A DNA stretch of 64,000 bases from Bremia lactucae (GCF_004359215.1 NW_027152031.1:1096119-1160118), one strand, 5' to 3'. Shown: positions 9,767-22,244, numbered from the stretch's first letter. Numbers and translations: made by a program. The notes: a model not told the origin generated them from the sequence alone.

Positions 9767-11816
9767 ATGCTGAAAGCAGCGTGCAATATCCCTGAGATAC
9801 GTGGAGTGGCACGTCTAAGTCCACCGAGTATGGTCGGCCGAGGTGGCACCATCCTAAGTGTCAATAGTGACACTATTGGCGGTTCGCCAGGGCATTTTGG
9901 GTCAAATCCTCCTAATGCACGTGAGGCGACACGTAAACGTTCGCTGGATAAGGAAGTTGAGTTTTTTAACTCTTTATCGGATGTCAAATTAGACACCATG
10001 TCTTGTATAGAACCAATACAGGCTGAAAACCCTGGGGACGTGAATGTCCCGGCCTCTAAAAGGCGTATTGTCTTCATCTTCACTCCAAGACAGGATGGAC
10101 ACGAAGCGTGTATACCCTCACAAAGTGATACGAGTGAGCAAGTACATACGCTTGTAAATGGCGTAACCGGTAACATTGAGGGGGAAGTAAGCCTTGCGGC
10201 AATCCTCTCGTTACATGCTCTTTTAGAGCTAGACGAAATGTCTATTGATGAGTGCGGTCGAGTCTTAAAAACTGGTGACTTATCTGAAATGATGGTCATT
10301 CGACCTATGGTTGAGTTAAACTCATCGTCACTTCTAGACGAAGCTGTCCTGGATGACACAAAAGGTGCACTTTGTGCGCGAAATGGGTCACCGATCCTGG
10401 AAGATCCTACGGATCCTTTTTATTCCTTAATTAAGGAATTCCAAGATAAGGTATGTAATAACCCACCATCTGTTTTAGCTCCGGATAGAAGTGTTCATCA
10501 TGAAATTGACTTAGTAATGGGAACCAAATACTGTGTCACAAGAACAATGGCTTTTACCAAAGGAGCAGTGTGACGTCATTGACGATTTCTTCCATGCAAA
10601 GCACGAGGCTGAAATGTTACGAGAGAACAAATCTCCTCATTCGACACCGACATTTTTGTGTCAAAAAGCCAAATGGTAAATGGCGCATTGTACATGCTTA
10701 TAATAAGCTTAAGGCTGCCACTATACCAGCCCAAACCCCCATTCCTAGAAAAGATGTTCTTTAGAACAATATGGTGGGATGTACAATGTACAGTGCATTG
10801 GACTTAGTCAATGGTTACTACCAAGTGCTTATGCGAGCTAGTGATATCCCGCTTACAGCGGTTAGCACCCAAAGCGGCATGTAATGGGAGTGGCTGGTTT
10901 TCCACAATGGCTTTCCAACGCCCCGGCAACATTTAATCGTCTAGTGACGCAACTGTTTCGCCCTCATCGAGGTTATGCACAGACTTATTTCGATGACATT
11001 TTTGTCCATAGTCGTGCGGAGCAGGGTCGGTCGGATATGGAAAACCATTTAGACCATTTGCGAGCAGTGCTCGAATGCATGCGCACAAAAAAATTGTATG
11101 CCAATGCATCTAAATGCATTTTTGGCGCAGACGAAATTCCTTCTTTAGAAAACTTCATTGGAAAGCGATGCCTTAGAGCGATTCCGCTAAGGTAAAAGCC
11201 ATAGTAGATTGGCCGGTTCCTAAAAACCAAAAGGATTTGCTTAAGTGGTTGGGTCTCGCCAATTATTTACACAAATATAGCAAAAATTACGCTGATATGG
11301 CTAGGCCATTATCTAAACTCCTAAAGAAAGATATAGAATGGTGCTGGACTAGCACCGAAAATAATGCTTTTCGAGCAGTTAAGGGTAGTCTTATCCATGC
11401 CCCGATTCTGGTACTGCCAAACCCAAATTGGCCTTTCAGTATCGTCTTTGACGCATCAGATTTTGCCATTGGCAGTGCTCTGTTACAAACAGATGTTGAT
11501 GGGCATCAACGTGTTATTGCGTTCGAGTCTAAAAAGCTTAAAGCTGCGGAAAAGAACTACCCAGTTCATGACAAAGAGTTCCTTGTTATGAAGTATGCTC
11601 TCGTCAAATTCAGAGGTCATCCACTCGGCTCTAAGCCGTTTGTGATTTTTACAGATCACACATCATTGCGCACGGCGACTAAGTCGCCCCATCTCTCACA
11701 GAAAATGGCCCGATAACTATCTTTTTTTGCGGAATCCAACTTCGTGGTGAAGTATAAGCCCGGCAAGCAAAATGCTTTGGCCGACGCGTTATCACGCAGG
11801 CCGGATTATGAGATTC
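9767..11816 (+). pseudogene. Reverse transcriptase and RNase H of element C
   Basis: A 268-codon open piece (9767-10573) ends in the RT N-terminal region (LAPDRSVHHEIDLV, GTKYCV). Then come CVKKPNGKWRIVHAYNKL (10,650-10,705), the catalytic box YFDDIFVHS (10,985-11,011), and the RNase H region from 11237 with FDASDFAIGSALLQ and FTDHTSLRTA. The end ALADALSRRPDY (near 11,773-11,808) closes RNase H. Stops and shifts fall near 10573, 10762, 11193 and 11714. Confidence 0.85.
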
Positions 11817-11839
11817 TCATTCAACGACTATCTCGTCAC

Positions 11840-13580
11840 CTATTCCTGAATTAATCAGTTCGGCTTACGCCAAGGATAAACAGTGTGCAGCTCTGCTACG
11901 AGCGTTATAGGACTCAAATTGGGTATTAAATTGGCGGCACGTTTGCGTGCAAGGTTACATCGATTTCTATCGATAACAACCTGTTGCACAAACATCGCGG
12001 ACCCTCCGCGTGTCATTGTTCCTCATGATGAGGAGGTGAAGTACCGGATCCAATATGAGGCACACGATACTGTCCTTGGTGGTCATCTCGCTTGAGAAAA
12101 GACCTACGGCTTCATAGGCCAGAGTCGGTGGCCCAAACTTTAAAAATGGGTCAGCACATATATTCGCACATGCGAAACGTGCCAACGGATTAAACCCTCG
12201 ACACATGCTGCTGCGCCACTGGCGAGTCTTCCCGTCCCCATAGGATTGTGGGAGTCCATTAGTATGGATTTCGTCTTTGGGCTACCGAAAGATTCAGCCG
12301 GTAACTCCGGTATAGTGGTCTTTGTTGACCGTTTGAGCAAAATGGCTTACTAAGCAGCCGTGCCAGATTCCATTGATGGAGACGGTACAGCTAAGCTGTT
12401 CATCGATCGCGTGTTTCGAAAACATGGTTTGCCAGTGGCAATTATCTCTGATCGGGATCCCCGATTTTACGGGTAAATCTGGAAATCAATTTTCCGAGTG
12501 CTTATAACCAGATTGGAGATGTCCACTGCGGACCATCCACAGACCGATGGTCGAACTGAACTTGTCAATCGCGTCATTGAAGACGTTTAACGCAGCGTGT
12601 GTGCTCAGACACCAAAGCGCTGGAGCTCAATGCTCCCAGTAGTGGAGTTTGCGTTCAATGACGCTGTTCATGCCTCTACAGGCTATACTGTGTTCTATGT
12701 AAACGGTCTTACCAACCGCGCGTTCCATTAACGATACCACTGCAGGGTTAAGGGCTTGGTGGGGGAGAATCGGCCGATAGGCTTGCTGATATCAGCCCTG
12801 TTACCGTTCGGAAACAAGTAAGCGAGTTTCTCGCGACGCGATTTAGTATCTTAAGACATGTAAGAGATACGATGGCTGATAGCCAAGACAAACAAAAACA
12901 AGAAGCAGATGCCAAAAGCAGAAACTGTATTAATTCGTATATGGTCGGAGACCGAGTTTTACTAAACGCTAAGAACCTACCTACCAACTTGGTATCCGCG
13001 GTCTTCAAGACCAAATTTCGCCCGCGCTTTATTGGACCATTTACGTTCGTGGCCAAGAAGGGCCTAGCTTATACGCTAAACCTTCCCAACAAGCTGCGTA
13101 CACATCCAGTGTTTTACGTTGGCTTGCTTTAGCCATATCGGGACCCTTCCCACTTGGACTTGAAGGCGCTTGCGCCGAGACAGGCGGTCGTGCCGCAGAT
13201 TGTTGCATCCTCACCAGGATATCCAACTGGCCCTCTTTACGTGGTAAAAGCGATTTCGGCGAAAGACGCCCGAACCGCCTCAAAAGAGCTCCCAACCCGA
13301 GCAAGGACCTCACGAAGAAGTTGCACCTCGTGTCGTTGAGCATCAAATGCTTCCGCCGAAATTTCGGCCCCCTCCCGCACCGCTTGATGCGCGGGGAAAC
13401 CTTCAGTTTCATGTGGAGAAACTTTTAAAGCGACGTCGTCGTGAGGGTCAATACTAGTATCTGGTGAAGTGGCTAGGGTAACCCTCTTCCAAAAACTCTT
13501 GGGAGTTCGAGGTACCTCTTCGGCAAGATTGCCCGTACAACGTTGACATTTTTGAGCTCCAAGCTGAGGGTCAACTCGCG
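11840..13580 (+). pseudogene. Integrase and chromodomain of element C
   Basis: The zinc-finger end (TCETCQRIKPS, about 12,170-12,200) is followed by the catalytic core with SMDFVFGLPKD (about 12,260) and ISDRDPRF (about 12,447). The C-terminal region FIGPFTFVAKKG lies in the open piece 12872-13132. A chromodomain can be read at about 13,395-13,560, with FHVEKLLKRRRREGQY, YLVKWLG, a Trp-Glu pair and PYNVDIFE. The chromodomain would steer integration to modified histones. Many stops and shifts. Confidence 0.75.
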
Positions 13581-13770
13581 TCAAACGTCGCTTCCCACTA
13601 CTAAACGTGGGATTAGGTGGATCTAAAGCCTCAGTGCGGCTTCGATCCTTGGTTGTACGGTCAACCGTAGCACTGAAATATCGGCTAGCCTTACTTCGTT
13701 TTGTGGCATAAATGCTGAACGTAACTGGCCTTTGGCCTAAAGCTTAGCGAAGTCGAAGCGAAGCTTCACC

Positions 13771-14045
13771 TTAATCCGCAGACTCTCTGATATTCCAGAT
13801 ATTACGGAGTTTGCGGGCCCGGTGAACCCAGTTCTCAAATGAGACTTCGTTTTCACTCCTTGTTTCGTTTGGAAACAAAACGATCAGAATCTTTCTCATG
13901 CAGGTCACCGAAGCCCCACAAGCTTGATCACGTAAACGCGTCAGATACTGGCTTCGCGTCATTACCTTCGGCGTAAGGTAATGCTCATGAAGAGCGTCGC
14001 GGGCAGCGATCTCCTCCGGCGTCCTCGCCGGGTCACCAGTGATCC
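13771..14045 (-). pseudogene. Antisense accessory gene of element C (fragment)
   Basis: On the minus strand a continuous reading runs from the junction near 14045 to a stop at 13771. It passes through GDPARTPEEIAARDALHEHY, SQYLTRLRDQACG and FENWVHRARKLRNI. It lies downstream of the chromodomain of C and faces pol, the same place and direction as the accessory genes of A, B, E and G. Similarity to those is weak at residue level (Glu/Asp plus hydrophobic helix, ending like R-x-K-x-I), so placing it in the same family rests mainly on position. Confidence 0.4.
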
Positions 14046-14762
14046 AGGGGAAGGGCTCGCATCTCTATCGAGATGCGCGATGAGATTGACGTTTTGCCAT
14101 CGATTTACAGGCGCCAGAGGCGCGTGTTTTCTGATAGACCTTATGATCCATTGGATGGGTCTCGTCATACTGACGGACGAGGCTCTCAACGTCAACAACC
14201 AGCTGGGAACGAGGCTCCCTGCTGTCATGTGAAGGTTGTAAACCGCACCAGCGAACAAGATAACTTGTTCGCTACCCCTTCACATCACGGAGTATACGTT
14301 CCACAAGGAAACGTTGACAGCCTTGGAAATTCACCAATGGTTGTGGCGGAGGAGTGAAAATTAAATCCGACCCATGTGTCGGATCTAGTGTCGATGGTCG
14401 ACAAACTCGATCGCTTCCTCCATGATTTGGAGGAGGGACTTGACCACGAGCGCGGTAAGCGTCGCTCGTTGGAGCAGACGGTGCAGGCTCACCATATCGA
14501 GCGGTTGGAAGACCGTTCGAAGAGTGCGTACTCCTTGTTGGAGTACGAGCGGAAGTATCATGCTGTCCGCGATGAGCTGTCGTCAGCTCATCGTAGCTTC
14601 GAGGATCTTCGAAACCGGCCTGAGAAACTTCAGGTTCAACATGAAAATCTGGTTCGCGATCACAATAATCTTTTGGGTATTCTTGTAAAGAGTGGTCAAA
14701 TCCGTCCTCGGAAGAAGCCGCGTACTGATGGTACGGCCGGAGCCGACCAACGTAAAACGTAG
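14046..14762 (+). pseudogene. Antisense accessory gene of element E (C-terminal half)
   Basis: Plus-strand reading opposite to pol. The open piece 14073-14357 begins MRDEIDVLPSIYRRQ and continues with a His/Gln/Asn-rich linker. A second piece, 14376-14762 (128 codons), opens MSDLVSMVDKLDRFLHDLEE and is a strongly charged, Leu/Glu/Arg-rich coiled coil with a basic end (RPRKKPRTDG). Element A carries the same two segments on its minus strand, and element G keeps EMREEINNLQSFYERAKRPF. The coiled coil is fully antisense to the pol linker, so part or all could be an echo of the pol frame. Function unknown. Confidence 0.45.
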
Positions 14763-15950
14763 GATGCGTTCGCATCCTACGTCGCAATTCTATTGTGTAC
14801 GCATTGCCTCTTCGATGCAGTACACGGAAAGGCCCAATGAACTTGGGTAGTAGTTTAATGCTACCCACATTAGTGACTAATCGTTTAGGTAAGTTTACCG
14901 TAGAGAGTAGCACTAGATCATTAATTTGAATGAATTAACATTTGCTCTTCCATGTTTGTCTGCATTCCATTTCTGTCGGTCCACTGCGTTAGCAATAGAA
15001 TCCTGAACGAAACGGATAATTGATTCTCGAGTTAGCAGAAACTCTTCCGCTAACTCATTTGTTTTGTCTTTTTCAGTACGCTTAGTGCGTACTGCCATGA
15101 GATCAATCTCATTTTCGATGTCGTTTTCTTCGACATTGACATCACTCGCGTCGTTGTTATTTTCGACGCGTGTTGAGCATGAGCCAGAATTGGTTTTGCT
15201 CCTGCGAGTCCCCCCCCCTTAGACTAGAGGATCCCTCTAATTGGGTCGGTATGCGAGGATGGCGTAAGCCATTCACAAAGAACGGTGTATGCGTTGTAGA
15301 CGCATGCACCGAATTATTGATGGCGAATTCGACCATCGGTAAAAACTCGCTCCAATTCGGATACGATTGGACGTAACCTCGAAGTATCTCTTCGAGGACG
15401 CTGTTTGATTATCCGTTTCTGGGTGATCGGATGTTGACATAGTCAGCCGTGTTCCGAGAGATCAGAATACGGATTGCCAAACTCCGCCGATAACGGTGGA
15501 TCTCTATCCGAGACCAGTTCACGGAGTAAACCGTGGAATTTGAATACCGTGTCGATAAAGACACGGGCACAACCCGGAGCCGTAATCGACTCTGGTACCG
15601 CAGCAAGGTGCACCATCTTGCTGAATCTGTCTACAAAAACAAGGATTCCATTATTTTTGTGGTCGTTTTCGGGAAATCCGAAGACGAAGTCCACAGATAC
15701 GGACTGCCAACACTCTGCTGGAAGTTGTAGAGGTTGGAGAGGTGCACGGGATGAAGGGCTGGGCTTCACCCGTTGACATACTTCGCAAGCACGAACGTAC
15801 TTGCGCATAAACTGATACTGGCGGGGCCAATAAAAGTCGCGACTTACTGTGAGTTAAGTTTTCTCACGTCCACGATGCCCAGTTATTGGTGCATCGTGAC
15901 GCTCATACATGATGCGCAAGCGCAAATCATTGGGATTTGGGATGGAGTGT
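14120..15950 (-). pseudogene. Integrase, linker and chromodomain of element E
   Basis: The integrase core is open at 15808-15443, with RACEVCQRVK, SVDFVFGFPENDH and ELVSDRDP; the open reading then breaks. The C-terminal region resumes at 14913 with LLPKFIGPFRVLHRRGNAY and HPTFYVGRLRPYH, then about 120 residues of Pro/Ser/Thr-rich linker. The chromodomain starts with QRFLVERILRD near 14,300, is cut by a stop at 14272-14274, and continues with SYLVRWCG, SREPRSQL and VRQYDETHP to about 14,120. Confidence 0.8.
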
Positions 15951-16059
15951 CGCCTGCAAGGGCTGTGAAATACAATATGCCGTTGCGTGTTGTGTATCGA
16001 TCGGATGACGATCGATATAAAGCCGGTAAATATTAAAAAAGTATTATCGGATGCATTTA

Positions 16060-17555
16060 TCTGATAATCCAATAAACGCAACGGACCCTTATCTTCTTCG
16101 TAGGCTTTTTTTTAAGTCATCAAACAAGGTTGATGACAGAACACTTGAAATGAGTGTTGCAACAGTGGGATTATTTTCACTGTTGGAACGCGCAGCCGGC
16201 TCGAAATCGGGTCGGCATGGAATGGTCTGTCTTGATCTGCAATCGCGAAGATGGGCGATTGCATCAAGCTTTGCTTGATACCTTCGAAGGAATGCCGACA
16301 ATCGGCGATCCATAGCGTTTTATCGTCTTTTTTTCAAAGACAAGAGAGATGAACTGTCATCTCGGCATAATTGCGGAAGTACTTATGCAAATACGCAGGA
16401 ACTTTCCAAGTCCCTTGACATCGACTGGAACTGACCATCGGTAAATGCCTTGATCTTTTCGGGATCAGGGCGCACGCCGTGTTTACCGACGTTGCACCCA
16501 AGAAGTGGTATTTCGCTTGCAGCGAATATGAACTTCTTGAGATTTGCGTACAACTTATGCTTTAGAATAAACGTGACTTTAAGGAACTCCCACGTCCGTC
16601 TTTCCGTCATAAGTCCGGCTATAGACGAATACACCGTTAATAACTCAGAGCGAATTCTCGCACCGGTCTCAACAGATTCGTTACGCATCTATCGAATGTT
16701 GCACTAAGCCCCATATGGCATTACTAGCCATTCCCAGAGCATCCCACTGGGAGTGCTCACTGCTGTGTACGGGATGTCTTGTTCTCGCATAAGGATCTGA
16801 TAAAATCCATCCATCAGATCCATAAACGATAAGATGGTACTCTTAGACATGCCATCTATGATTCCGTATTTTCTAGGTATCGGTGTTTAAGCCGGTACCG
16901 TTGCAGCATTCAGTTTATTGAATGCGTGGACTATCCGCCACCCTCCTGTGGCCTTTCGCACACAGAAGGTCAGAGAGCTATGTGGGGAGGTTAACTTCCT
17001 CACATATCCCGCTTTCAATCGATCGATAAATTCTTTATCGATCGCAAGTACTTGTTCACGAGGCAGTGACCACTGCTTCATGACACAGTACTTCGAGTCC
17101 ATATTGAGCTTGATCTCATGTCGAGTGCCTTTATCCTTAGGGAACTCGCATGGAACTGTTTCAGGGAATACATCCTTAAATTCAATCAAATCCGTGTATA
17201 AAGGATTTGTCTTACGATACTCCCAGTATTGACTAATATATATCTCGATCCGAGTCTTCACATCGGGGACACTTTCGTCCATCGATGAGCTGCTGAGAAC
17301 CCGTTCGTTCTCTGCAATAATAATCGCTGACCAAATATCGTTCACGTATTCGTCCTCTGTGACGAGAACGCAGATTTGCTTGATTTTACCACTATGCAGA
17401 TCTCTCAAGAACCGCTTAACTTCTAGGGTTGGTACTTGAGTTATCTCCGAAGTTAACTTCGGAGGCGCATACAGATCAAAAGTATAAGCGCCTACTCTTG
17501 AACCGTTATTATCCAAGACATTTAATGTCTCGGTTTCTTCATGGGATTTATCCAC
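16060..17555 (-). pseudogene. RT and RNase H region of element E
   Basis: The largest open piece (17555-16887, 222 codons) spans the protease-RT linker and RT start, with YTFDLYAPPKL, PKDKGTRHEIKL and KATGGWRIVHAFNKLNAATV. A further RT piece lies at 16688-16383 (LYANLKKFIFAASEIP, the region after the YxDD box). RNase H follows with rapid decay towards 16,060. It matches 25541-27090 and 33860-35280 on protein level. Confidence 0.8.
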
Positions 17556-17649
17556 AGGCTGCCGGGGGATTAATCCCTCGGGATTTAGAAGTCTAGTAAC
17601 TTCTACCGCTTGAGGGGATTTCTCCTCAAATACGTGGGGACTTATTCCC

Positions 17650-19493
17650 TCAACGTCTTCCGAGCGTGATTGCGCTATCAGTCGGGTCCTCTACGGTCGA
17701 CTCTCTACTCGATCTAGGATCATCGTGTTGTCCGGTTAAGGCAACCGGTACCCTTGAATGTCGCCCGCTAGGCGTACATTCATGTCTCAATCCACTCGAC
17801 TTCTTCAAGTGGTGGACCTTTGGCGCTGCCTGTGCATTCGCACAGCCGCCGGCAGCTGACTCCGCAGGGTGATCACTAATCACACTGTGATCTTGTGCAG
17901 TCGTAGAAACGCCCGTACCACAAGTGAGGCCATCGCACTCACTCGTAGTACATCCACACGCTTGTGGACGCTCCAAGACGTTTATCAAATGGCCATCTGA
18001 TGAACAAGTGGCAGGCATCTTTACGGATCGATGCTGCCAGCTGATCCTTGGCTCGTATTTTCTGAGCCAAGGTAAACCTAGGATGACATGAATTTGTTAG
18101 TTAAATCCCAGTACGATGTAATCATCATCGTACTGTAGATCTTTTAACATTTTGTAAAATTTCACTACGCGTTTCATTACTGTTATCGATGCGCCTGTCG
18201 CTAGACGCACTGTCATCCTCGTTGGAGGGATGTCGCGCTCAACATACTTGAGCCTACGACCCTCCCTCTAGTGACTGGCGACGAATAAAGTTATTCAACG
18301 CTCCGCAGTCCTCTAGGGCTCTAAGTGACAAATCATTTGTCACTTTTAACTTCAAGGTGATGAGGGATCCCTCATCACCAGGTGCAGAGACACATAATGA
18401 TTGTGTGTCTGGCGCCACTATAGTCAAGAGATTTGCAAATTCTCTTGAGGTTGCTGGATCGGTAGGGCGTTGCGCTCCTACTGACCCCGAACGTTATGTG
18501 CCAGTCCGCCTCGTTGTTGCGAATTTGCAACAATGTCGGACACGCGACCGTTGCTCTTTTCGCATTCGGCCCTGAATTACGTTCAGTACCTCTCGGTACT
18601 GGGCGTGGGGCACTACACTCATAAGCCTAGTGTCCTAACTTTTGACAGCGATTGCATTTCTGCAATCCCTTATTGTTCGAAAAGCGAGGTTTCTCGCATT
18701 CGACATAAGAGAGGTCCATAGGTTCTGGACCTCCAAGCTCGTTTCGTCTTAAAGGACGATACGATGACGAACTAGCTTGAGCATCTCTCAAGCTAAAGTC
18801 CTACTGTTCCGCAACGGATATTGCTTCTTCAAGCGTATCCATTTTTAAGCGGAACAGGTGGGTCTTTACGAGACCATCCGTAAAACCAGGCATGAACACC
18901 GTAATCAACGTGTGTTCATGGACTGGGTCATTTGTAATACAACTCGCTAAGAGTCGTATGTGCTGGGCATAAGCGTGAACATCACGCTCGCCTTACTTGA
19001 GTTTCAGAAGCTCAGAACTCAATCCTAGGCGGTTCAAACGTCTGTTTGAGCCGGGCTTGAATAGCCTCAAGCGACCCAAAGACATATGTGTCGCGCAACT
19101 TAAGGCCAAATGCCCAAGTTTTGGCACGACCTGTCAAATTTGATTGAGCGAATGCGACTTGTATTTGCTCGTCGACAATGTGACGAGGCCTTATGCATCA
19201 TCCAATCGACGAACCGTCTTAAGAGTCTTCTTTGACTCCCCTATACTTAGAGATGTGTCAATCAGTAAGGTTTCGGGACGACGCGTGTGCGTCATCCCAG
19301 GTACAGGGCTCTGAACCTGATGTAACCTCAACAGTTCTGCCTGTTGAGAGCCTTGCTGATTAAGCAAGGCCACCTTCTCCTTCGCATCGTCAAGTTTGTT
19401 TTGTTTGAACTTGGCGATGGCTGAATGCAGGGCAGCTCTGTCCAAACCGGACAGCATGGCCAAGATGGCATCGCTCCCTATGGTCAAACTCAT
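17650..19493 (-). pseudogene. gag and protease of element E
   Basis: The gag start at 19493 opens MSLTIGSDAILAMLSGLDR, close to element A (22386), and stays open for 100 codons. Later gag is frameshifted. The piece at 18018-17650 is residue-for-residue the same as 477-109 in element D and includes the region after the protease GLPWL motif. Confidence 0.75.
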
Positions 19494-19518
19494 TCGTTCG
19501 ACCGCACTCCTTTCTGTA

Positions 19519-19920
19519 CAAGTCCACTTCGCACTGCTTCAGTGCGAGTGGTGCCTCACGTCACTTAACGTACACTAGTGCGTGCAGAGGAATTTACTTA
19601 AAATACTTGTATTAAAGAGGGTTAAAAGATAACTGTGTTTAATATTAAGCTCTTTTGTTTCCATCTATCTAATACTAACTTAATTATAAACTAAAATACA
19701 AAAAACCTGTAGTAAAATCTTATCCGTCTCTATCTTTGCGCGCGTCCAGCGCTGACTGGGCCACGGAGAAAGTCGATATAATGGCCTATATCTACCAATG
19801 GATAAGCTTTCCGAATATTACTACGTAAAGAAATTTTCTCCAAATATTATCTACCTTTTGATTAATAAATTAATATACAACCTTTAAGTGTTAATTTCAT
19901 GTAACGAAAAACCCGTTACA
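19519..19920 (-). repeat. 5' LTR of element E, inner end deleted
   Basis: On the minus strand it opens TGTAACGGGTTTTTCGTTACA at 19920. Compared with elements A and D, the last part of the LTR, the primer-binding site and the leader up to GAAAGGAGTGCGG are missing; the junction lies at about 19514-19519. About 402 bp remain. Confidence 0.75.
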
Positions 19921-21803
19921 GGAAATGTATAAGAAACACGTTATTAGCGGCGTTTCATTCCCACCACGCTACTCCAAAAGCTATTTATATGACATAGCAC
20001 AGGGACTAATGTATGGCTTGCATTGAAAGGCTAAATAAACACCATATTCACCTTTAGGGGCTTCAATGACAGTGTAAGTTTCTCCACAGACCGGCAAAGT
20101 CACGTTAATACTGCATATCTAACTGCGGCGAAAACGAAATCGTAGACGTTCCGTAGGAACGGATTTTTTATTACTATTGGTCGACGTTCTGAGTGCTTAT
20201 AATTCACCGATCAGAAAACTTTCAATATGTGGTTCTGCGCCGCCCCAACTATGCTGGACATTCAACTTCAATCGGAAATATGTACCCGCCTTCTTACGAA
20301 TAGAGCTACGGCATGATGCCTCTGTATATGTAGGAGAATTTGGCGAGGGCAACCGACTCACAACCTTATTTATTTATCATTGCACTTGAGGCTTCGAACT
20401 AACACTTTTAAAGTGGCTCGGTTTCGACGTGGGACTGTGTGTTCCACGCAGGGCACCACAATGGACCTCTAAAATTCCACGATATGTCGATGCTACGAAC
20501 ATTGACCGGCCATAGATAAATTTGTTACTGCCACCAACTTACTGCTAAACCACCAGAAATCGCTAGCGTTATATTACTTTCAGAGAGCGTGTTCCCGAAT
20601 ACGCGTTGATCAGGAACAATTGACTTAATTGCTTAGCGCGATAGGTAAGCCCGATAGGTGTGCAATACGTCCAATTCGATTTTGTATATCAGATACGAAG
20701 CCCTACTATAAAATGCTGGCGCATAACACCAGCATGGCTTCCGCATGAGTAGCATTAGCTCAGTCAGGAGATCCAGTCAGTGCCTGATTAGGCGTTTTGC
20801 CGTGTGGCTCCTGCTCTCACCTTTCTTGAGGCAGACCATTGCTTTGTCTATAAGACGGTAAAACACGTGATCAATAGGTTGCTCGATGATTCGGACCCGC
20901 GAACATCGCTACGTTTGCATTTTTAATCGCTGCTATCACGGTCACTTTTTATATTATCATAACACTGGCCACGTGGACGGCATTGGCCCGTGAGTGCGAG
21001 CTAGCGAAATATCTTCTGCCACGCCGTGGCTGGCAGGTCGCCTAAAATGATTTAATTTTTCAGCGAGATTTTCAGTTATTAGGGTGTAACTAAAGACGTA
21101 TCTATCGTGGCGATGCCACTTTTGCTGACATTGCTCACACTAATCAAAACATGGGCCCGGATCCGTCACGCTATTTAGGCAGGAAGTTTAGAAGATTTAA
21201 AACGCGTCGCTGCTATCACAATCTGCGGCAAAGCCGCAGTTTTAGGCGCAAAAGCACCTGGTAAGGTCCCTGACTCGGCTTAAGCGAGACAACGTGGATC
21301 GCTGCTCGGAAGATATAGTGTGCACGCTAGGCCACTTGAAGTTACAACCGTAAATGTCCGATAAAACGTGGACGTAATTTCGTCAAGGAGACCGCCGACA
21401 CTACAATAGTAGGTAGGTTCTTAGCGTTTAGCAAGATTCAGTCACCAACCGCAAAGGAATAATAAAGCTTCGGTTTTAAGATCTGCTTGTTCCTTTAAAA
21501 TCTTGGCGATCGGCTATTGCGTCGTTCATTCGTAATACTATATATTGCGTCGCGTGAAGCTCTAAACCTGCTTGTGAACAGTGACACGGCTGAGATCAGC
21601 AAGCTGTTCGGAGATGTCTCCTCCACCAAGCCTTTGGTAGCTTTAGTGGAACGCACGGGTGTGTCAGGGCGTTTACATCGAATAAGTATATCAGTAGATG
21701 CATAAACAACGTCGTTCAATGCAGACTCAACAATAGCCAGCATTGAGTTCCAACGCTTGGGTGCTGCATCGTATTTTATTCATTCAGTAAATTGGAGCTA
21801 ATG
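19921..21803. other. Spacer between the divergent elements E and A, mostly unreadable
   Basis: No intact gene. A faint integrase relic is read on the minus strand (21743-21495). The rest shows no LTR, gene or RNA that I can support. Its base composition looks like the older decayed elements nearby, so it may be ancient retroelement sequence. Confidence 0.45.
21495..21743 (-). pseudogene. Integrase relic in the E-A spacer
   Basis: The open piece begins near VESALNDVVYASTD and includes LLISAVSLFTSRFRASRDAIY. This parallels the integrase region seen in element C (VEFAFNDAVHAS, then ISPVTVRKQVSEFLATRF, about 12,640-12,850). It is a remnant of a further, older element in minus orientation. Confidence 0.5.
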
Positions 21804-22242
21804 TGTAACGGGGTGTATCGTTACATGAAATTAACCCTAATGGTTGTTAATTAATATATTATCTAAAAGGTAGATAATATTTGGAAAATATTACTTCATA
21901 TAGTAATGCTCGGAAATCTTATCCATAAATAGGTAAAAGCCTTTATATCTATTTATCCCGCAGAATAATCAGCTGTAAACGTAAACAAAGGGAGACAGAT
22001 AAGATTTCAATTGCATGTTTAATATTGGTTTATAGTTAAGTTAGCATTAACAGATAGAAAGAAGAGAAACTTAATGATATTAGTACAATTATCATTTAAC
22101 CCTCTTTAAGGTAGTTGTCTTAAAGGGTAGTCTTCCTCTGCACGTACTAGTGTACTTCAAGTGACGTAAGGCACCACTCGCAACTGAAGCAGTGCGAAGT
22201 GGACTTGTGCTGAAGCAGTACAAGTCGTGGTGCCACGTTACA
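21804..22242 (+). repeat. 5' LTR of element A
   Basis: 439 bp, from TGTAACGGGGTGTATCGTTACA to GCCACGTTACA, TG...CA ends. It contains hairpin-prone repeats near the end (GAAGCAGTGCGAAGTGGACTTG and GAAGCAGTACAAGTCGTGG share the same core). Its sister copies are 2051-2488, 19519-19920 and 32775-33127. Confidence 0.85.
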
Positions 22243-22244
22243 CC

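Larger units (their letters stand above)
7437..14045 (+). mobile_element. Element C: chromodomain Ty3/Gypsy retrotransposon, 3' end lost
   Basis: In order: 5' LTR (7437-7921), primer-binding site, gag, protease, RT, RNase H, integrase and chromodomain on the plus strand, then an antisense accessory fragment. The order RT-RNase H-integrase and the chromodomain place it among chromovirus-like Ty3/Gypsy elements. It sits in the integrase of element B. No 3' LTR is present: homology switches to element E near 14045. Stops and frameshifts run through all coding parts. Confidence 0.85.
14046..19920 (-). mobile_element. Element E: minus-strand chromodomain Ty3/Gypsy retrotransposon
   Basis: On the minus strand: 5' LTR (19920 to about 19519), gag, protease, RT, RNase H, integrase, linker and chromodomain, ending at a junction with element C near 14045. 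It is the inverted close relative of element A. The 3' LTR and most of the accessory gene are missing beyond the junction. The primer-binding site and leader are deleted, so it could not be copied as it stands. Confidence 0.85.

Noticed and set aside
20750..20830. tRNA-like text (TTAGCTCAGTCAGGAG)
   Set aside because: Only a D-arm-like motif; I could not pair an acceptor stem or find a T-arm at the right distance.
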